Of a stretch of DNA of 64,000 nucleotides, positions 31,301-40,190 are shown one piece after another. Source of the stretch: DAIQRJ01 sp963708795 (lineage in GTDB: Bacteria; Actinomycetota; Actinomycetes; Propionibacteriales; DAIQRJ01); the NCBI GenBank assembly GCA_963708795.1, contig CAVPUH010000008.1, positions 1 to 64,000 on the forward strand. The letters are read 5' to 3'. A program made the position numbers and the translations under genes. Every line of letters begins with the position of its first letter. The stretch's first letter is position 1. The notes beneath the pieces are model-generated. The model saw nothing but the letters and a program-made list of their open reading frames with translations. It made no database searches and was not told the DNA's origin.

Positions 31301-32775
31301 CGTCGAGCACCACCCGCCGGTCCGCCCACTCCCGAAGCGCGGACACGCGGGCGGTCACCTCGGCGAGTTGCGCGTCGACCTGCACCAGCGCGGTACCGCC
31401 CGCGCTGGTCTCGCCCGGCGATCGCGCCGTCGACCGTCAGCACGCGCCGGACCTCAGGTGTGAGCAGCGGTGACACCCCGGCCAACTCCGCATCCGTCAG
31501 GCCGTCGAGGCCGACGCCGCGCGACTCGGCCGCGGCCACGAAGGCTCCCGCGACCTCGTGCGCCACCCTGAACGGCGTGCCGCGACCGACGAGCCACTCG
31601 GCGACGTCGGTGGCGAGCGAGTACCCGGCCGGCGCGAGCTCAGCCAGCCGGGCCCGGTCGAACGTCAACGTGCGCACCATCCCGGCCAGCGCGGGGACGA
31701 CGACGAGCAACGTGTCGACGGAGTCGAACAGCGGTTCCTTGTCCTCCTGCAGGTCCCGGTTGTACGCGAGCGGCAGCCCTTTCAGCGTCGTCAACAGGCT
31801 GACGAGGTTGCCGACCAGCCGACCGGACTTCCCCCGAGCGAGTTCGGCGATGTCGGGGTTCTTCTTCTGCGGCATGATCGACGAGCCCGTCGACCACGAG
31901 TCGTGCAGCCGCACGAAGGAGAACTCGTGGGTGGCCCAGATCACGAGCTCCTCGCTCAGACGGGACAGGTCGATCCCGCTGATGGCGAACACCCACGCGG
32001 CTTCGGCGGCCAGGTCGCGCGCGGCCGTCCCGTCCAGCGAGTTCGGCACCGAACCCGCGAAGCCCAGATCCGCGGCGACGGCGGCCGGATCGAGCCCGAG
32101 CGTCGTGCCCGCCAACGCCGCCGAGCCGTATGGCGACTCCGCCAGCCGCCGATCGAGATCGACGGCCCGGTCGACGTCGCGGAGCAGCGCCCAGACGTGC
32201 GCCAACAGGTGGTGCCCCAGCAGAACGGGCTGGGCATGCTGCATGTGCGTCCGGCCCGGCATCGGAGCGTCCCGGTATTCGCGGGCCTGATCGGTCAGGG
32301 CCTGCGCGAGATCCAGCAGGGTGCCCGCGACGGCACGCAGTTGGTCCCGCAGGTACATCCGCACGAGCGTGGCGATCTGGTCGTTGCGTGAGCGGCCGGC
32401 GCGTAGCTTGCCGCCGAGCTCCGGTCCGAGCCGCTCGAGCAGGCCGCGCTCGAGGCTGGCGTGCACGTCTTCGTCGTCCGGTGTGGGCCGGAACGCCCCG
32501 GACTCGACGTCGGTGCCGAGTGCCCGCAGGCCGGCCGTCATGAGCTCCGCGTCGGCGTCGGTCAGCAGCCCGGCGCGGTGCAGCGCCCGGGCGTGTGCGA
32601 CCGACCCGGCGATGTCGTACGGCGCCAGTCGCCAGTCGAACTGGGTCGAGCGTGAGAGCTCGATCAGCTCCGGGGACGGGCCGGCGGAGAACCGGCCGCC
32701 CCACAGCCGGTTGGCCGACGCCGAACCCACCGGGCCGGCGCCGGTCGCTGCGTCGGAAGAGGATTCGTCGCCCAC
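31287..32775 (-). CDS. argH: Argininosuccinate lyase, interrupted by one +1 frameshift near the C-terminus
   Basis: Last step of arginine synthesis: argininosuccinate to arginine and fumarate. The first 440 residues are intact: RLWGGRFSAGPSPEL, PGRTHMQHAQP with the catalytic His, and the signature GSSIMPQKKNPD. After TVDGAIAGR the frame shifts. Removing one base near 31410 gives TSAGGTALVQVDAQLAEV and a normal end VVLDGAGA with a TGA at 31287. The span of 1489 nt is one over a multiple of three. It is translated from GTG 32775, six bp after the argG stop. Without the repair, the frame runs on through the glycosylase gene as an implausible 603-residue product. Confidence 0.88.
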
Positions 32776-32781
32776 CGGCGC

Positions 32782-33978
32782 TCAGCCCCGCCGGTCGCGG
32801 GCGGCGGCGACCTTGCTCGGCAGGCTCCAGAGTTCGATGAATCCCTTGGCCAACGTCTGGTCGAACGCGTCCCCCTCGTCGTAGGTCGCGAGGCTGAAGT
32901 CGTACAGGCTCTGCTCGCTGCGCCGTCCGGTGACGACGGCCTTGCCCGCGTGCAGCGTCAGCCGGATGTCGCCGGACACGTGCTGCTGGGCGTCGGCGAT
33001 GAACGAGTCGAGGGCTCCCTTGAGCGGGGAGAACCAGAGCCCGTCGTAGACGAGCTCTCCCCACCGCTGGTCGATCGACCGCTTGAACCGGGCCAGGTCC
33101 CGTTCGACGGTGACGTTCTCGAGCTCCATGTGCGCCGTGATGAGCGCGATCGCGCCGGGTGCCTCGTAGACCTCGCGGCTCTTGATCCCGACGAGCCGGT
33201 CCTCCACCATGTCGAGCCGGCCGACACCCGTGGCCCCGGCGCGGGCGTTGAGCTGCTCGATGGCCTGCAGGGTCGTGACCGGCTGACCGTCGATGGCGAC
33301 CGGTGCCCCGCCCGCGAAGGTGATCAGGACCTCGTCGGCCTCGTGCGGCTGCGACGGGTCCTTCGTGTAGGAGTAGACGTCCTCGATGGGACCGTTCCAG
33401 ATGTCTTCCAGGAAGCCGGTCTCCACGGCACGACCCCAGACGTTCTGGTCGATCGAGTACGGCGACTTCTTGTTCACGTTGATCGGCAGGTCCCGGTCCT
33501 CGGCCCACACGATGGCCTTCTCCCGCGTCCAGGCGTAGTCGCGCACCGGGGCGATCGTGCGCAGGTGCGGGGCGAGCGCTGCGGTGCCGGCCTCGAACCG
33601 GACCTGGTCGTTGCCCTTGCCGGTGCAGCCGTGGCTGACGATCGTCGCGCCGTACTGCGCGGCCGCGGCGACCAGATGCTTGACGATCAGCGGCCGAGAC
33701 AGCGCGGAGACCAGGGGATACCGGTCCATGTACATCGCGTTCGCCTTCAAGGCAGGCAGGCAGTACTCGTCGGCGAACTCGTTCTTCGCGTCGACGACGA
33801 CCGCTTCGACGGCGCCGCAATCGATGGCCCGCTGGCGGATCACCTCGAGGTCCTCGCCGCCCTGACCGACGTCGATGGCCACGGCGACGACGTCGGCGCC
33901 GGTCTCCTCGGAGAGCCAGCCGATGGCTACGGAAGTGTCGAGGCCGCCGGAGTAGGCCAGCACGATGCGGTCGTTCAC
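32782..33978 (-). CDS. argG: Argininosuccinate synthase
   Basis: Condenses citrulline and aspartate with ATP. The 398-residue protein has the N-type ATP pyrophosphatase motif AYSGGLDTS at residues 8-16, SHGCTGKGNDQVRFE, and the citrulline-binding INVNKKSPYSIDQN segment. It starts at GTG 33978, 74 bp after argR, the only gap of that size in the arg operon. Confidence 0.97.
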   Translation of the reverse strand: MNDRIVLAYSGGLDTSVAIGWLSEETGADVVAVAIDVGQGGEDLEVIRQRAIDCGAVEAVVVDAKNEFADEYCLPALKANAMYMDRYPLVSALSRPLIVKHLVAAAAQYGATIVSHGCTGKGNDQVRFEAGTAALAPHLRTIAPVRDYAWTREKAIVWAEDRDLPINVNKKSPYSIDQNVWGRAVETGFLEDIWNGPIEDVYSYTKDPSQPHEADEVLITFAGGAPVAIDGQPVTTLQAIEQLNARAGATGVGRLDMVEDRLVGIKSREVYEAPGAIALITAHMELENVTVERDLARFKRSIDQRWGELVYDGLWFSPLKGALDSFIADAQQHVSGDIRLTLHAGKAVVTGRRSEQSLYDFSLATYDEGDAFDQTLAKGFIELWSLPSKVAAARDRRG

Positions 33979-34052
33979 GAGTTCTCCTCAGGGATATCGA
34001 TGGTCAGGTGGTGCGGGCGGAGCGGGTCGTTCGGGTCGAACAGCAGGCTCGT

Positions 34053-34586
34053 TCAGTCGTCGTGGTCGGGGCTGTGTCGTCGTGTGTAGTCGAGGAATCG
34101 CTGGGCCACGTCCGCCGCGCCGGACGGGTCGCGGCTGACCACGAGCACCGTGTCGTCTCCGGCGATCGTGCCCATCACCGGGGCGAGTGCGGCGTAGTCG
34201 ATCGCCGACGCGAGGTACTGCGCCGCGCCGGGAGGCGTCCGCAGGATCGCGAGGTTCGCGCTGCCCTCGGCCGAGACGAGAATCTCCTGGCAGAGCCGCG
34301 CGAGCCGTGCCTCGAACACCGCCGACTCCCCCGACTGCGGGCTCCGGTCGCCGCCCTCGCCCGGGACCGCGTAGACGAGTGTTCCGTCGTTGCGCCGGAC
34401 CTTCACGGCGCCGAGCTCGACGAGATCGCGGGACAGGGTGGCCTGGTTGACCACGACGCCATGGCCGGCCAGCAGGGCAGCCAGTTCGGTCTGCGCGTGC
34501 ACGTCGGTGCGCGCGAGGATCTCGACGATCTGCTGATGCCTGGCCCGCTTGGTGGCCGGCACGCTGCCATGGGTCACGGCGGTCAC
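34053..34586 (-). CDS. argR: Arginine repressor
   Basis: DNA-binding regulator of arginine genes. The 177-residue protein has an N-terminal winged helix (HQQIVEILARTDVHAQTELA, then NQATLSRDLVELGAVK) and a C-terminal oligomerisation and arginine-binding domain with the GTIAGDDTVLVV motif. It is translated from GTG 34586 inside a GTGA overlap with argF, so the repressor is made from the operon it controls. Its likely operator lies in front of argC. Confidence 0.95.
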   Translation of the reverse strand: MTAVTHGSVPATKRARHQQIVEILARTDVHAQTELAALLAGHGVVVNQATLSRDLVELGAVKVRRNDGTLVYAVPGEGGDRSPQSGESAVFEARLARLCQEILVSAEGSANLAILRTPPGAAQYLASAIDYAALAPVMGTIAGDDTVLVVSRDPSGAADVAQRFLDYTRRHSPDHDD

Positions 34587-35581
34587 GATCCGGCCCCGGC
34601 CGCGTCGACGCCAGGAGCGGTGGCGGCGTCGGCGGAGTCGCCGATCCCGGCGGAGCGCTCGAGCACGAACGCCAGCAGCGCCTTCTGGGCGTGCAGTCGG
34701 TTCTCGGCTTCTGACCACACCAGGCTGCGAGGCCCGTCCATCACCTCTGCGGAGATCTCCTTGCCCCGGTAGGCCGGCAGGCAGTGCAGGACGACGACGT
34801 CGGCGCCGGCGTGCCCGAGCAGCGCGTCGTCGACCTGGTACGGCAGGAACAACGTCGACCGTTCCGCAGCCTCGGACTCCTGACCCATCGACACCCAGGT
34901 GTCGGTGGCGACCACGTCCGCCGTGGTCACCGCCTCCTGAGGTGATGTCGTGGTCACCACGGAACCACCTGTCCCGGCGGCGATCCGCCGCGCGTCCGCG
35001 ACGATGACGGGATCGGGCTGGTAGTCAGCCGGTGCTCCGATCCGGACGTGCATCCCGGCGGTGACGCCGCCCAGGAGGTAGGAGTGCGCCATGTTGTTCG
35101 CGCCGTCGCCGACGTAGGCCAGGGTGCGGCCGGCCAGGGCGCCGACGTGTTCGCGGACGGTCAACAGGTCGGCGAGGATCTGGCAGGGATGGAACATGTC
35201 CGTCAGCGCATTGACGACAGGGACACCTGCGTACGCAGCCATCGTGTCGATGCGGTCCTGCCCGTACGTGCGCCAGACGACCGCCGCGACCTGCGGACCG
35301 AGCACCCGGGCGACGTCGGCGACCGACTCGCGGACGCCGACCTGGGCGAGCCGGGAGTCGACGATCATCGGGAAGCCGCCGAGTTCGGTGATCCCGACGG
35401 AGAACGAGAGCTGAGTCCTCAGGGTGGGCTTGTCGAACAGGACGGCCACCGACTGCGGACCCGCGAGGGGACGCCGGGCGAACCGGTCGACCTTCATGGC
35501 CAGTGCGGTGTCGAGCACCTCGGCCTGCTCGGCAGGGCTCAGATCGTCGTCGCGCAGGAAGTGCCGCAGCGAGCCGGTCAC
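34583..35581 (-). CDS. argF: Ornithine carbamoyltransferase
   Basis: Makes citrulline from ornithine and carbamoyl phosphate. The 332-residue protein has FHPCQILADLLT (carbamoyl-phosphate site), the ornithine-binding SMGQE region and HCLPAYRGKEIS with the catalytic Cys. The carbamoyl-phosphate motif usually written SxRTR reads PTLRTQ here. The GTG at 35581 overlaps the argD stop (GTGA), but the argD end is only in the right frame after removing an inserted base. As given, the argF frame runs upstream into argD without a stop. Confidence 0.93.
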   Translation of the reverse strand: MTGSLRHFLRDDDLSPAEQAEVLDTALAMKVDRFARRPLAGPQSVAVLFDKPTLRTQLSFSVGITELGGFPMIVDSRLAQVGVRESVADVARVLGPQVAAVVWRTYGQDRIDTMAAYAGVPVVNALTDMFHPCQILADLLTVREHVGALAGRTLAYVGDGANNMAHSYLLGGVTAGMHVRIGAPADYQPDPVIVADARRIAAGTGGSVVTTTSPQEAVTTADVVATDTWVSMGQESEAAERSTLFLPYQVDDALLGHAGADVVVLHCLPAYRGKEISAEVMDGPRSLVWSEAENRLHAQKALLAFVLERSAGIGDSADAATAPGVDAAGAGS

Positions 35582-36818
35582 GGGGTCGTCCTCTCGTTGG
35601 CGGCGATGGTCGCGGTCGTCCAGCAGCGCGGGCAGGACGTCGACGAACGGCTGGAGCTGTCCCCGCGTGACGATCAACGGCGGCGCGAGCCGGATCACGT
35701 CCGGCGTGGCGGCGTTCACGATGAAGCCGGCCGTGAGCGCGTGCGTCACCACGTCGGCGGCGATCGGCTGGGCGAGTTGTACGCCGACGAGCAGGCCGGC
35801 CTGGCGTACCTCGACGATGCCGGGATGGTCGCACCGCGCGAAGGCTGTCGGCGAGCCACGCGCCGGTCGCGTTGACGTGGTCGAGGAGGTCGTCCCGCTC
35901 GATCACGCCGATGGTGGCCAGTGCCGCCATCGACGCCACCGGGTTCCCCCCGAAGGTGCTGCCGTGGTTGCCGGGTCCGAGAAGATCGGCAGCCGTTCCG
36001 ACGCCGAGGCACGCACCCACGGGAAAGCCGTTGCCCAGGCCCTTGGCCACGGTGACGAGATCGGGCGTGATCCCCGCCTCGTGGTGGGCGAACCAACGCC
36101 CGGTGCGGCCGATGCCGCTCTGCACCTCGTCCAGCCAGAGCAGTGCGCCATGCGAGCTGGTGATCTTCCGCGCGGCCGCGAGGTAGCCGAGCGGCGGGAT
36201 CAACACGCCGGCTTCGCCCTGGACCGGTTCGAGGATGACCGCAGCCGTCTCGTCGGTGACGGCCGCGGCCAGCGCGGACGCGTCTCCGTACGGCACGAAG
36301 GTCACGTCGCCCGGTAGCGGCTCGAACGGCTCCCGGTAGGCCGCCTTGCCGGTCAGGGCGAGTGCCCCGATCGACCGTCCGTGGAAGGCCGTCGTCGTCG
36401 AGACCAGGTGTGTCCGGCCGGTGCGGCGGGTCGCCTTGAACGCGGCTTCGTTCGCCTCCGTCCCGGAGTTGGTGAGGAAGACGCGGGCACCGTCGGGCGA
36501 GCCGGTGAGCAGCTCGGCGAGCTTGCACGCCAAGGCCACCTGGGGTTTCGAGGCGAAGAAGTTGCTGATGTGCCCCAAGGTCCCGAGCTGGGCGGTGATC
36601 GCGGCGTTGACGTAGGGGTGCGCATGCCCGAGGGCGTTGACGGCGATGCCGGCCAGGAGGTCGGTGTACCGGTTGCCGTCCGCATCCCAGACGTAACACC
36701 CTTCGCCGCGCGTGAGAACCCGTTGCGGCGACCCGAACGTCCTCATCATCACGGTGGCGTAGGCGTCCAGCACGTCGGCGGAGTTCGAGCCCTGATCGAT
36801 CGGTGTCAGCACGCTCAT
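35578..36818 (-). CDS. argD: Acetylornithine aminotransferase, interrupted by two +1 frameshifts
   Basis: PLP enzyme of arginine synthesis. The first 330 residues are intact, including NSGTEANEAAFK, LDEVQSGIGRTG and the PLP lysine in TVAKGLGNGFPVGA. One extra base near 35828 (after SLRAVR) must be removed to read HPGIVEVRQAGLLVGVQL. A second near 35614 must be removed to end as ATIAANERTTP followed by TGA. The 1241-nt span is two over a multiple of three. It starts at ATG 36818 in an ATGA overlap with argB. With repairs the protein is about 412 residues. Confidence 0.88.
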
Positions 36819-37756
36819 ACCGGTTCCCCGGTCTCGCCGGCGCCCGCGATGTTGACCACCTGGGTTCCCACGCCCGCGTCGGTCAGGATCTCGAGCAGCA
36901 GCGCATGTGGCACCCGACCGTCGATCACCGAGGCGCGCGAGACGCCGGTGCGCACGGCGCGCAGGCAGGCTTCCATCTTCGGCACCATTCCGGTCGCCAG
37001 CGAGGGCAGCAGGTCGGTGAGTTCGGCGGCGTCGATCTCGGTGATCAGCTCGTCGGTCGAGGGCCAGTTGCGGTAGAGCCCGGCGACGTCGGTGAGGACG
37101 ACGAGTTTCGTCGCGCCGAGGGCAGCGGCCAGGGCAGCGGCGGCCGTGTCGGCGTTCACGTTGTGCACCTGGCCGTCCTCGTCCGGTGCGACGGTCGCGA
37201 TCACCGGGATCCGGCCCGCGTCGATGAGGTCGACGACGGCCTCCGGACGCACCTCGACCACGTCCCCGACCAGGCCGATGTCGACGGAGACGCCGTCGAC
37301 CACCGCGTCGCGGCGCTGTGCGACGAACAGGCCGGCGTCCTCCCCTGACAGCCCGACCGCGTACGGCCCGTGCACGTTGAGGAGTCCGACGAGCTCCCGG
37401 CCGACCTGACCGACGAGCACCATCCGCACGATCTCCATCGCCTCGGGCGTGGTGACGCGGAAGCCGCCGAGGAACTCGCTGTCGATGCCGAGGCGACCCA
37501 GCATCTTCGAGATCTGGGGGCCTCCGCCGTGCACGACGACGACCCGGATGCCACACAGGCGCAGGAACACGATGTCGTCCGCGAAGGCCGTCTTGAGCTC
37601 GTCGTCGATCATCGCGTTGCCGCCGTACTTCACGACGACGGTCGTCCCGTGGAAGCGCTCCATCCAGGGCAGGGCCTCGACCAGCGTGGCCGCGCGCGCG
37701 TGGGCCTGTGCCGTCGATTCGACCTGCTCGGTGGACGCGATCGTGGTGTCGCTCAT
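36815..37756 (-). CDS. argB: Acetylglutamate kinase
   Basis: Phosphorylates N-acetylglutamate. The 313-residue protein shows VVVKYGGNAM near residue 41 and VVVHGGGPQI (nucleotide and substrate loops), followed by NVNADTAAAALA. It starts at ATG 37756 in an ATGA overlap with argJ; codons upstream of that ATG are shadow. It is likely inhibited by arginine, as is usual for the family. Confidence 0.96.
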   Translation of the reverse strand: MSDTTIASTEQVESTAQAHARAATLVEALPWMERFHGTTVVVKYGGNAMIDDELKTAFADDIVFLRLCGIRVVVVHGGGPQISKMLGRLGIDSEFLGGFRVTTPEAMEIVRMVLVGQVGRELVGLLNVHGPYAVGLSGEDAGLFVAQRRDAVVDGVSVDIGLVGDVVEVRPEAVVDLIDAGRIPVIATVAPDEDGQVHNVNADTAAAALAAALGATKLVVLTDVAGLYRNWPSTDELITEIDAAELTDLLPSLATGMVPKMEACLRAVRTGVSRASVIDGRVPHALLLEILTDAGVGTQVVNIAGAGETGEPV

Positions 37757-38929
37757 GTCGAGTATTCCGCGTTCTCTTTGATGTAGTCGTAGGTGAGGTC
37801 GTTGGTCCAGATGCTCGCCTGATCGCTCCCCGCGTGGAGATCGACGACCACCGTCGCCTCGCGGCCGGACAGGTCGACGGTGTGACGGGGAGCATCGGGT
37901 ACCGAGCCTCGGCAGACGACGACACCGTTGATCGTGACGTCGAGATTCTGCGGGTCGAATGCCGCGGACGTGGTGCCGACCGCCGCGATGATCCTGCCCC
38001 AGTTGGCGTCCTGGCCGAAGAACGCACACTTCACGAGGTTGTTCCGGGCGATGGCGCGACCGGCGACGAGAGCATCGTCGACCGACGCCGCCCCCTCGAC
38101 GGTGATGGTGATGTCGTGGGCGGCGCCCTCCGCGTCACGCAGCAGCTGGGCACCGAGGTCGGCGAGCGACGGCGGTGACGGCGGTCGTCAGCTCCCGGAC
38201 GTCCGGGGTAGCGGTGGACGCTCCACTGGCCATGAGCACGACCGTGTCGTTCGTCGACATGCAGCCGTCGGAGTCGAGCCGATCGAGCGTCTGCGCGCTG
38301 GCGTTCCGCAGGGCTGCATCGGCGGTGGCCGCCGACACCTCGGCGTCGGTGGTGAGCACGACGAGCATCGTGGCCAGCGCCGGTGCGAGCATGCCGGCGC
38401 CCTTCGCCATCCCGCCCACGCTGAACGTCGCCCCGCTGCCGGCGACCGTGGCCGTCACCGATGCCTGCTTGGCCACGGTGTCCGTGGTCATGATCGCGTG
38501 CGCGGCGTCGTCGCCACCCGTCGGAGCCAACGCGGCGGCGGCGGCGTCGACGCCGCCGCACACGAGCGCGAGGTCGAGCTGCTCGCCGATCAGGCCGGTG
38601 GAACACACGACAACGTCCCCTGCTCCGACGCCGAGCACCTCACCGACGCGTTCGGCGGTGCCGTGGGTGACGGCGAAGCCGGCCGGTCCGGTGAAGCAGT
38701 TGGCGCCACCGGAGTTGAGAACGACGGCCCGGGCGGTTCCGTCGGCGACCGCCTGCTCACTCCACAGGACCGGATTCGCCTTGCACCGGTTGCCCGTGAA
38801 GACGGCCGCGACGTCGAAGCGCGGGCCGGTGTTCACGACGAGGGCCAGGTCGGGCTTGCCGCTCGCCTTCAGCCCGGCGGTGACGCCGCTGGCCACGAAT
38901 CCGGCCGGAACGGTCACCCCGGCGTTCAC
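37753..38929 (-). CDS. argJ: Ornithine acetyltransferase (ArgJ), interrupted by one +1 frameshift
   Basis: Transfers acetyl from acetylornithine to glutamate, giving the cyclic arginine pathway. The alpha part ends at the autocleavage motif GAGMLAPALATMLV, where the Thr of ATML becomes the nucleophile. The frame breaks near 38167, after ELTTAVTAV. Removing one base yields LADLGAQLLRDAEGAAHDI and continues through FFGQDANWGRI to ENAEYST. The span is 1177 nt, one over a multiple of three. It is coupled to argC (GTGA) and argB (ATGA). Confidence 0.88.
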
Positions 38930-40002
38930 GGGGCGATCCCGGTGAGCGGGAGGCCCATGGTCTCGGGCAGTCCCAGCGCGATGTTCATCGACTGGACGGC
39001 CCCGCCGGCCGTGCCCTTGGTCAGGTTGTCGATCGCACCCACGGCGACGAGAACGCCGGCGTCGACGTCGACGACGACACCGATGTCGACCCGGTTCGAG
39101 CCGAGGACATGCTTGGTCGCGGGCCATCGACCGGCCGGCAGCAGGTGGACGAAGGGCTCGTCGGCGTAGGCCTTCTCGTACGCCGACCGGACGTCCTCGG
39201 CGTCGACGCCGGGCTTGATCGGCGCGGTCGCCGTCGCGAGGATTCCCCGGGACATCGGGGCCAGGACCGGAGTGAACGACACCGTGACAGCCTCACCCGG
39301 CGCCGCCGCGGCCTGGAGGGACTGCACGATCTCCGGTGTGTGCCGGTGCACGCCGCCGACCCCGTACGCCGAGGCCGAGCCCATCACCTCCGCGCCCAGC
39401 AGGTTGGTCTTGGCGGAGCGACCCGCGCCCGACGTCCCGCTGACGGCGACGACGGTGATCCGGTCCGTCTGGATCAGCCCGGCCGCGACCGCGGGCAGCA
39501 GAGCGAGCGAACTCACGGTCGGGTAGCAGCCGGGAACCGCGATGCGATCCGTACCGGCGAGCGACGCCCTCGCACCCGGGAGCTCCGGGAGGCCGTAGCA
39601 CCAGGTCCCGGCGTGCGGGCTGCCGTAGAAGCGCTCCCAGGCGGCCGGATCGTTCAACCGGAAGTCCGCACCGCAGTCGACGATCAACGCGACATCCTCG
39701 AGCTGCGCGGCGACGGCACCCGATGCGCCGTGGGGCAGGGCCAGGAAGACCACGTCGTGGCCGGAGAGCACCTCGGGGGTCGACTCCTGCACCACCCGAT
39801 CGGCGAGTTGCACCAGCTGCGGCTGGTGGTCACCGAGGAGAGACCCGGCGCTCTGGCCGGCCGTGACCGCGCCGATCTCCACCTGCGGGTGGGCCAGCAG
39901 CAGGCGGAGGAGCTCACCTCCCGCGTAACCGGTCGCCCCCGTGACCGCGACCTTCAGGCGCCGGTCCTCAGGCCAGGCGGATTCGTCGCCAGGTGATGTC
40001 AT
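38926..40002 (-). CDS. argC: N-acetyl-gamma-glutamyl-phosphate reductase
   Basis: Reduces acetylglutamyl phosphate with NADPH. The 358-residue protein has the N-terminal VAVTGATGYAGGELLRLL (Rossmann) and the active-site Cys in AVPGCYPT. It is the first gene of the arg operon. The ATG at 40002 is preferred. There is no Shine-Dalgarno sequence before it, and a -10 element ends eight bases upstream, so the mRNA is probably leaderless. ATG codons at 40008 and 40038 are in frame but lie inside the operator. Confidence 0.94.
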   Translation of the reverse strand: MTSPGDESAWPEDRRLKVAVTGATGYAGGELLRLLLAHPQVEIGAVTAGQSAGSLLGDHQPQLVQLADRVVQESTPEVLSGHDVVFLALPHGASGAVAAQLEDVALIVDCGADFRLNDPAAWERFYGSPHAGTWCYGLPELPGARASLAGTDRIAVPGCYPTVSSLALLPAVAAGLIQTDRITVVAVSGTSGAGRSAKTNLLGAEVMGSASAYGVGGVHRHTPEIVQSLQAAAAPGEAVTVSFTPVLAPMSRGILATATAPIKPGVDAEDVRSAYEKAYADEPFVHLLPAGRWPATKHVLGSNRVDIGVVVDVDAGVLVAVGAIDNLTKGTAGGAVQSMNIALGLPETMGLPLTGIAP

Positions 40003-40003
40003 G

Positions 40004-40039
40004 TGCATGAGTATGCAGTAGTCGACATTCTCATGCAAA
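40004..40039 (-). promoter_or_regulatory. argC promoter with two ArgR operator boxes
   Basis: A palindrome TGCAT-ACTC-ATGCA (complement at 40004-40017) and a second, weaker box (complement at 40026-40037, TGCATGAGAATG) have centres 21 bp apart, the usual spacing of paired ARG boxes. They cover a -35 TTTGCA (40039-40034) and a -10 CATACT (40015-40010) with an 18-bp spacer. Binding of ArgR would block polymerase. The promoter would start transcription at or next to the argC ATG. Confidence 0.72.
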
Positions 40040-40069
40040 GGCAGGTCGGCTCGTGGCCGCTTGTGGCGT

Positions 40070-40140
40070 CGAGTGGGCGCATGCCTGCGCTGGGGTGGGC
40101 GTGTCGCGTGACGACACGCCCACTCCCGCGACTTCCTGGC
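40070..40140. repeat. Divergent copy of the family D palindrome between argC and pheT
   Basis: The segment begins CGAGTGGGCGC and ends ACACGCCCACTCCCGCGAC, like the units at 28.8-29.3 kb. Its core is a perfect 12-bp stem (GTGGGCGTGTCG at 40095-40106 with CGACACGCCCAC at 40112-40123) and a five-base loop. It stands 51-68 bp beyond the pheT stop and could terminate pheT transcription before the arg promoter. Confidence 0.75.
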
Positions 40141-40190
40141 CGCGTCCGGGCCCGAGGATCTCCGGCGATGCAGGCCGGACGGACCCGAGC

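Noticed and set aside
35025..38027. A 1000-residue minus-strand frame across argF, argD and argB
   Set aside because: It arises from the argD frameshifts; only the middle part is real protein, and the flanks are shadow frames of argB and argF.
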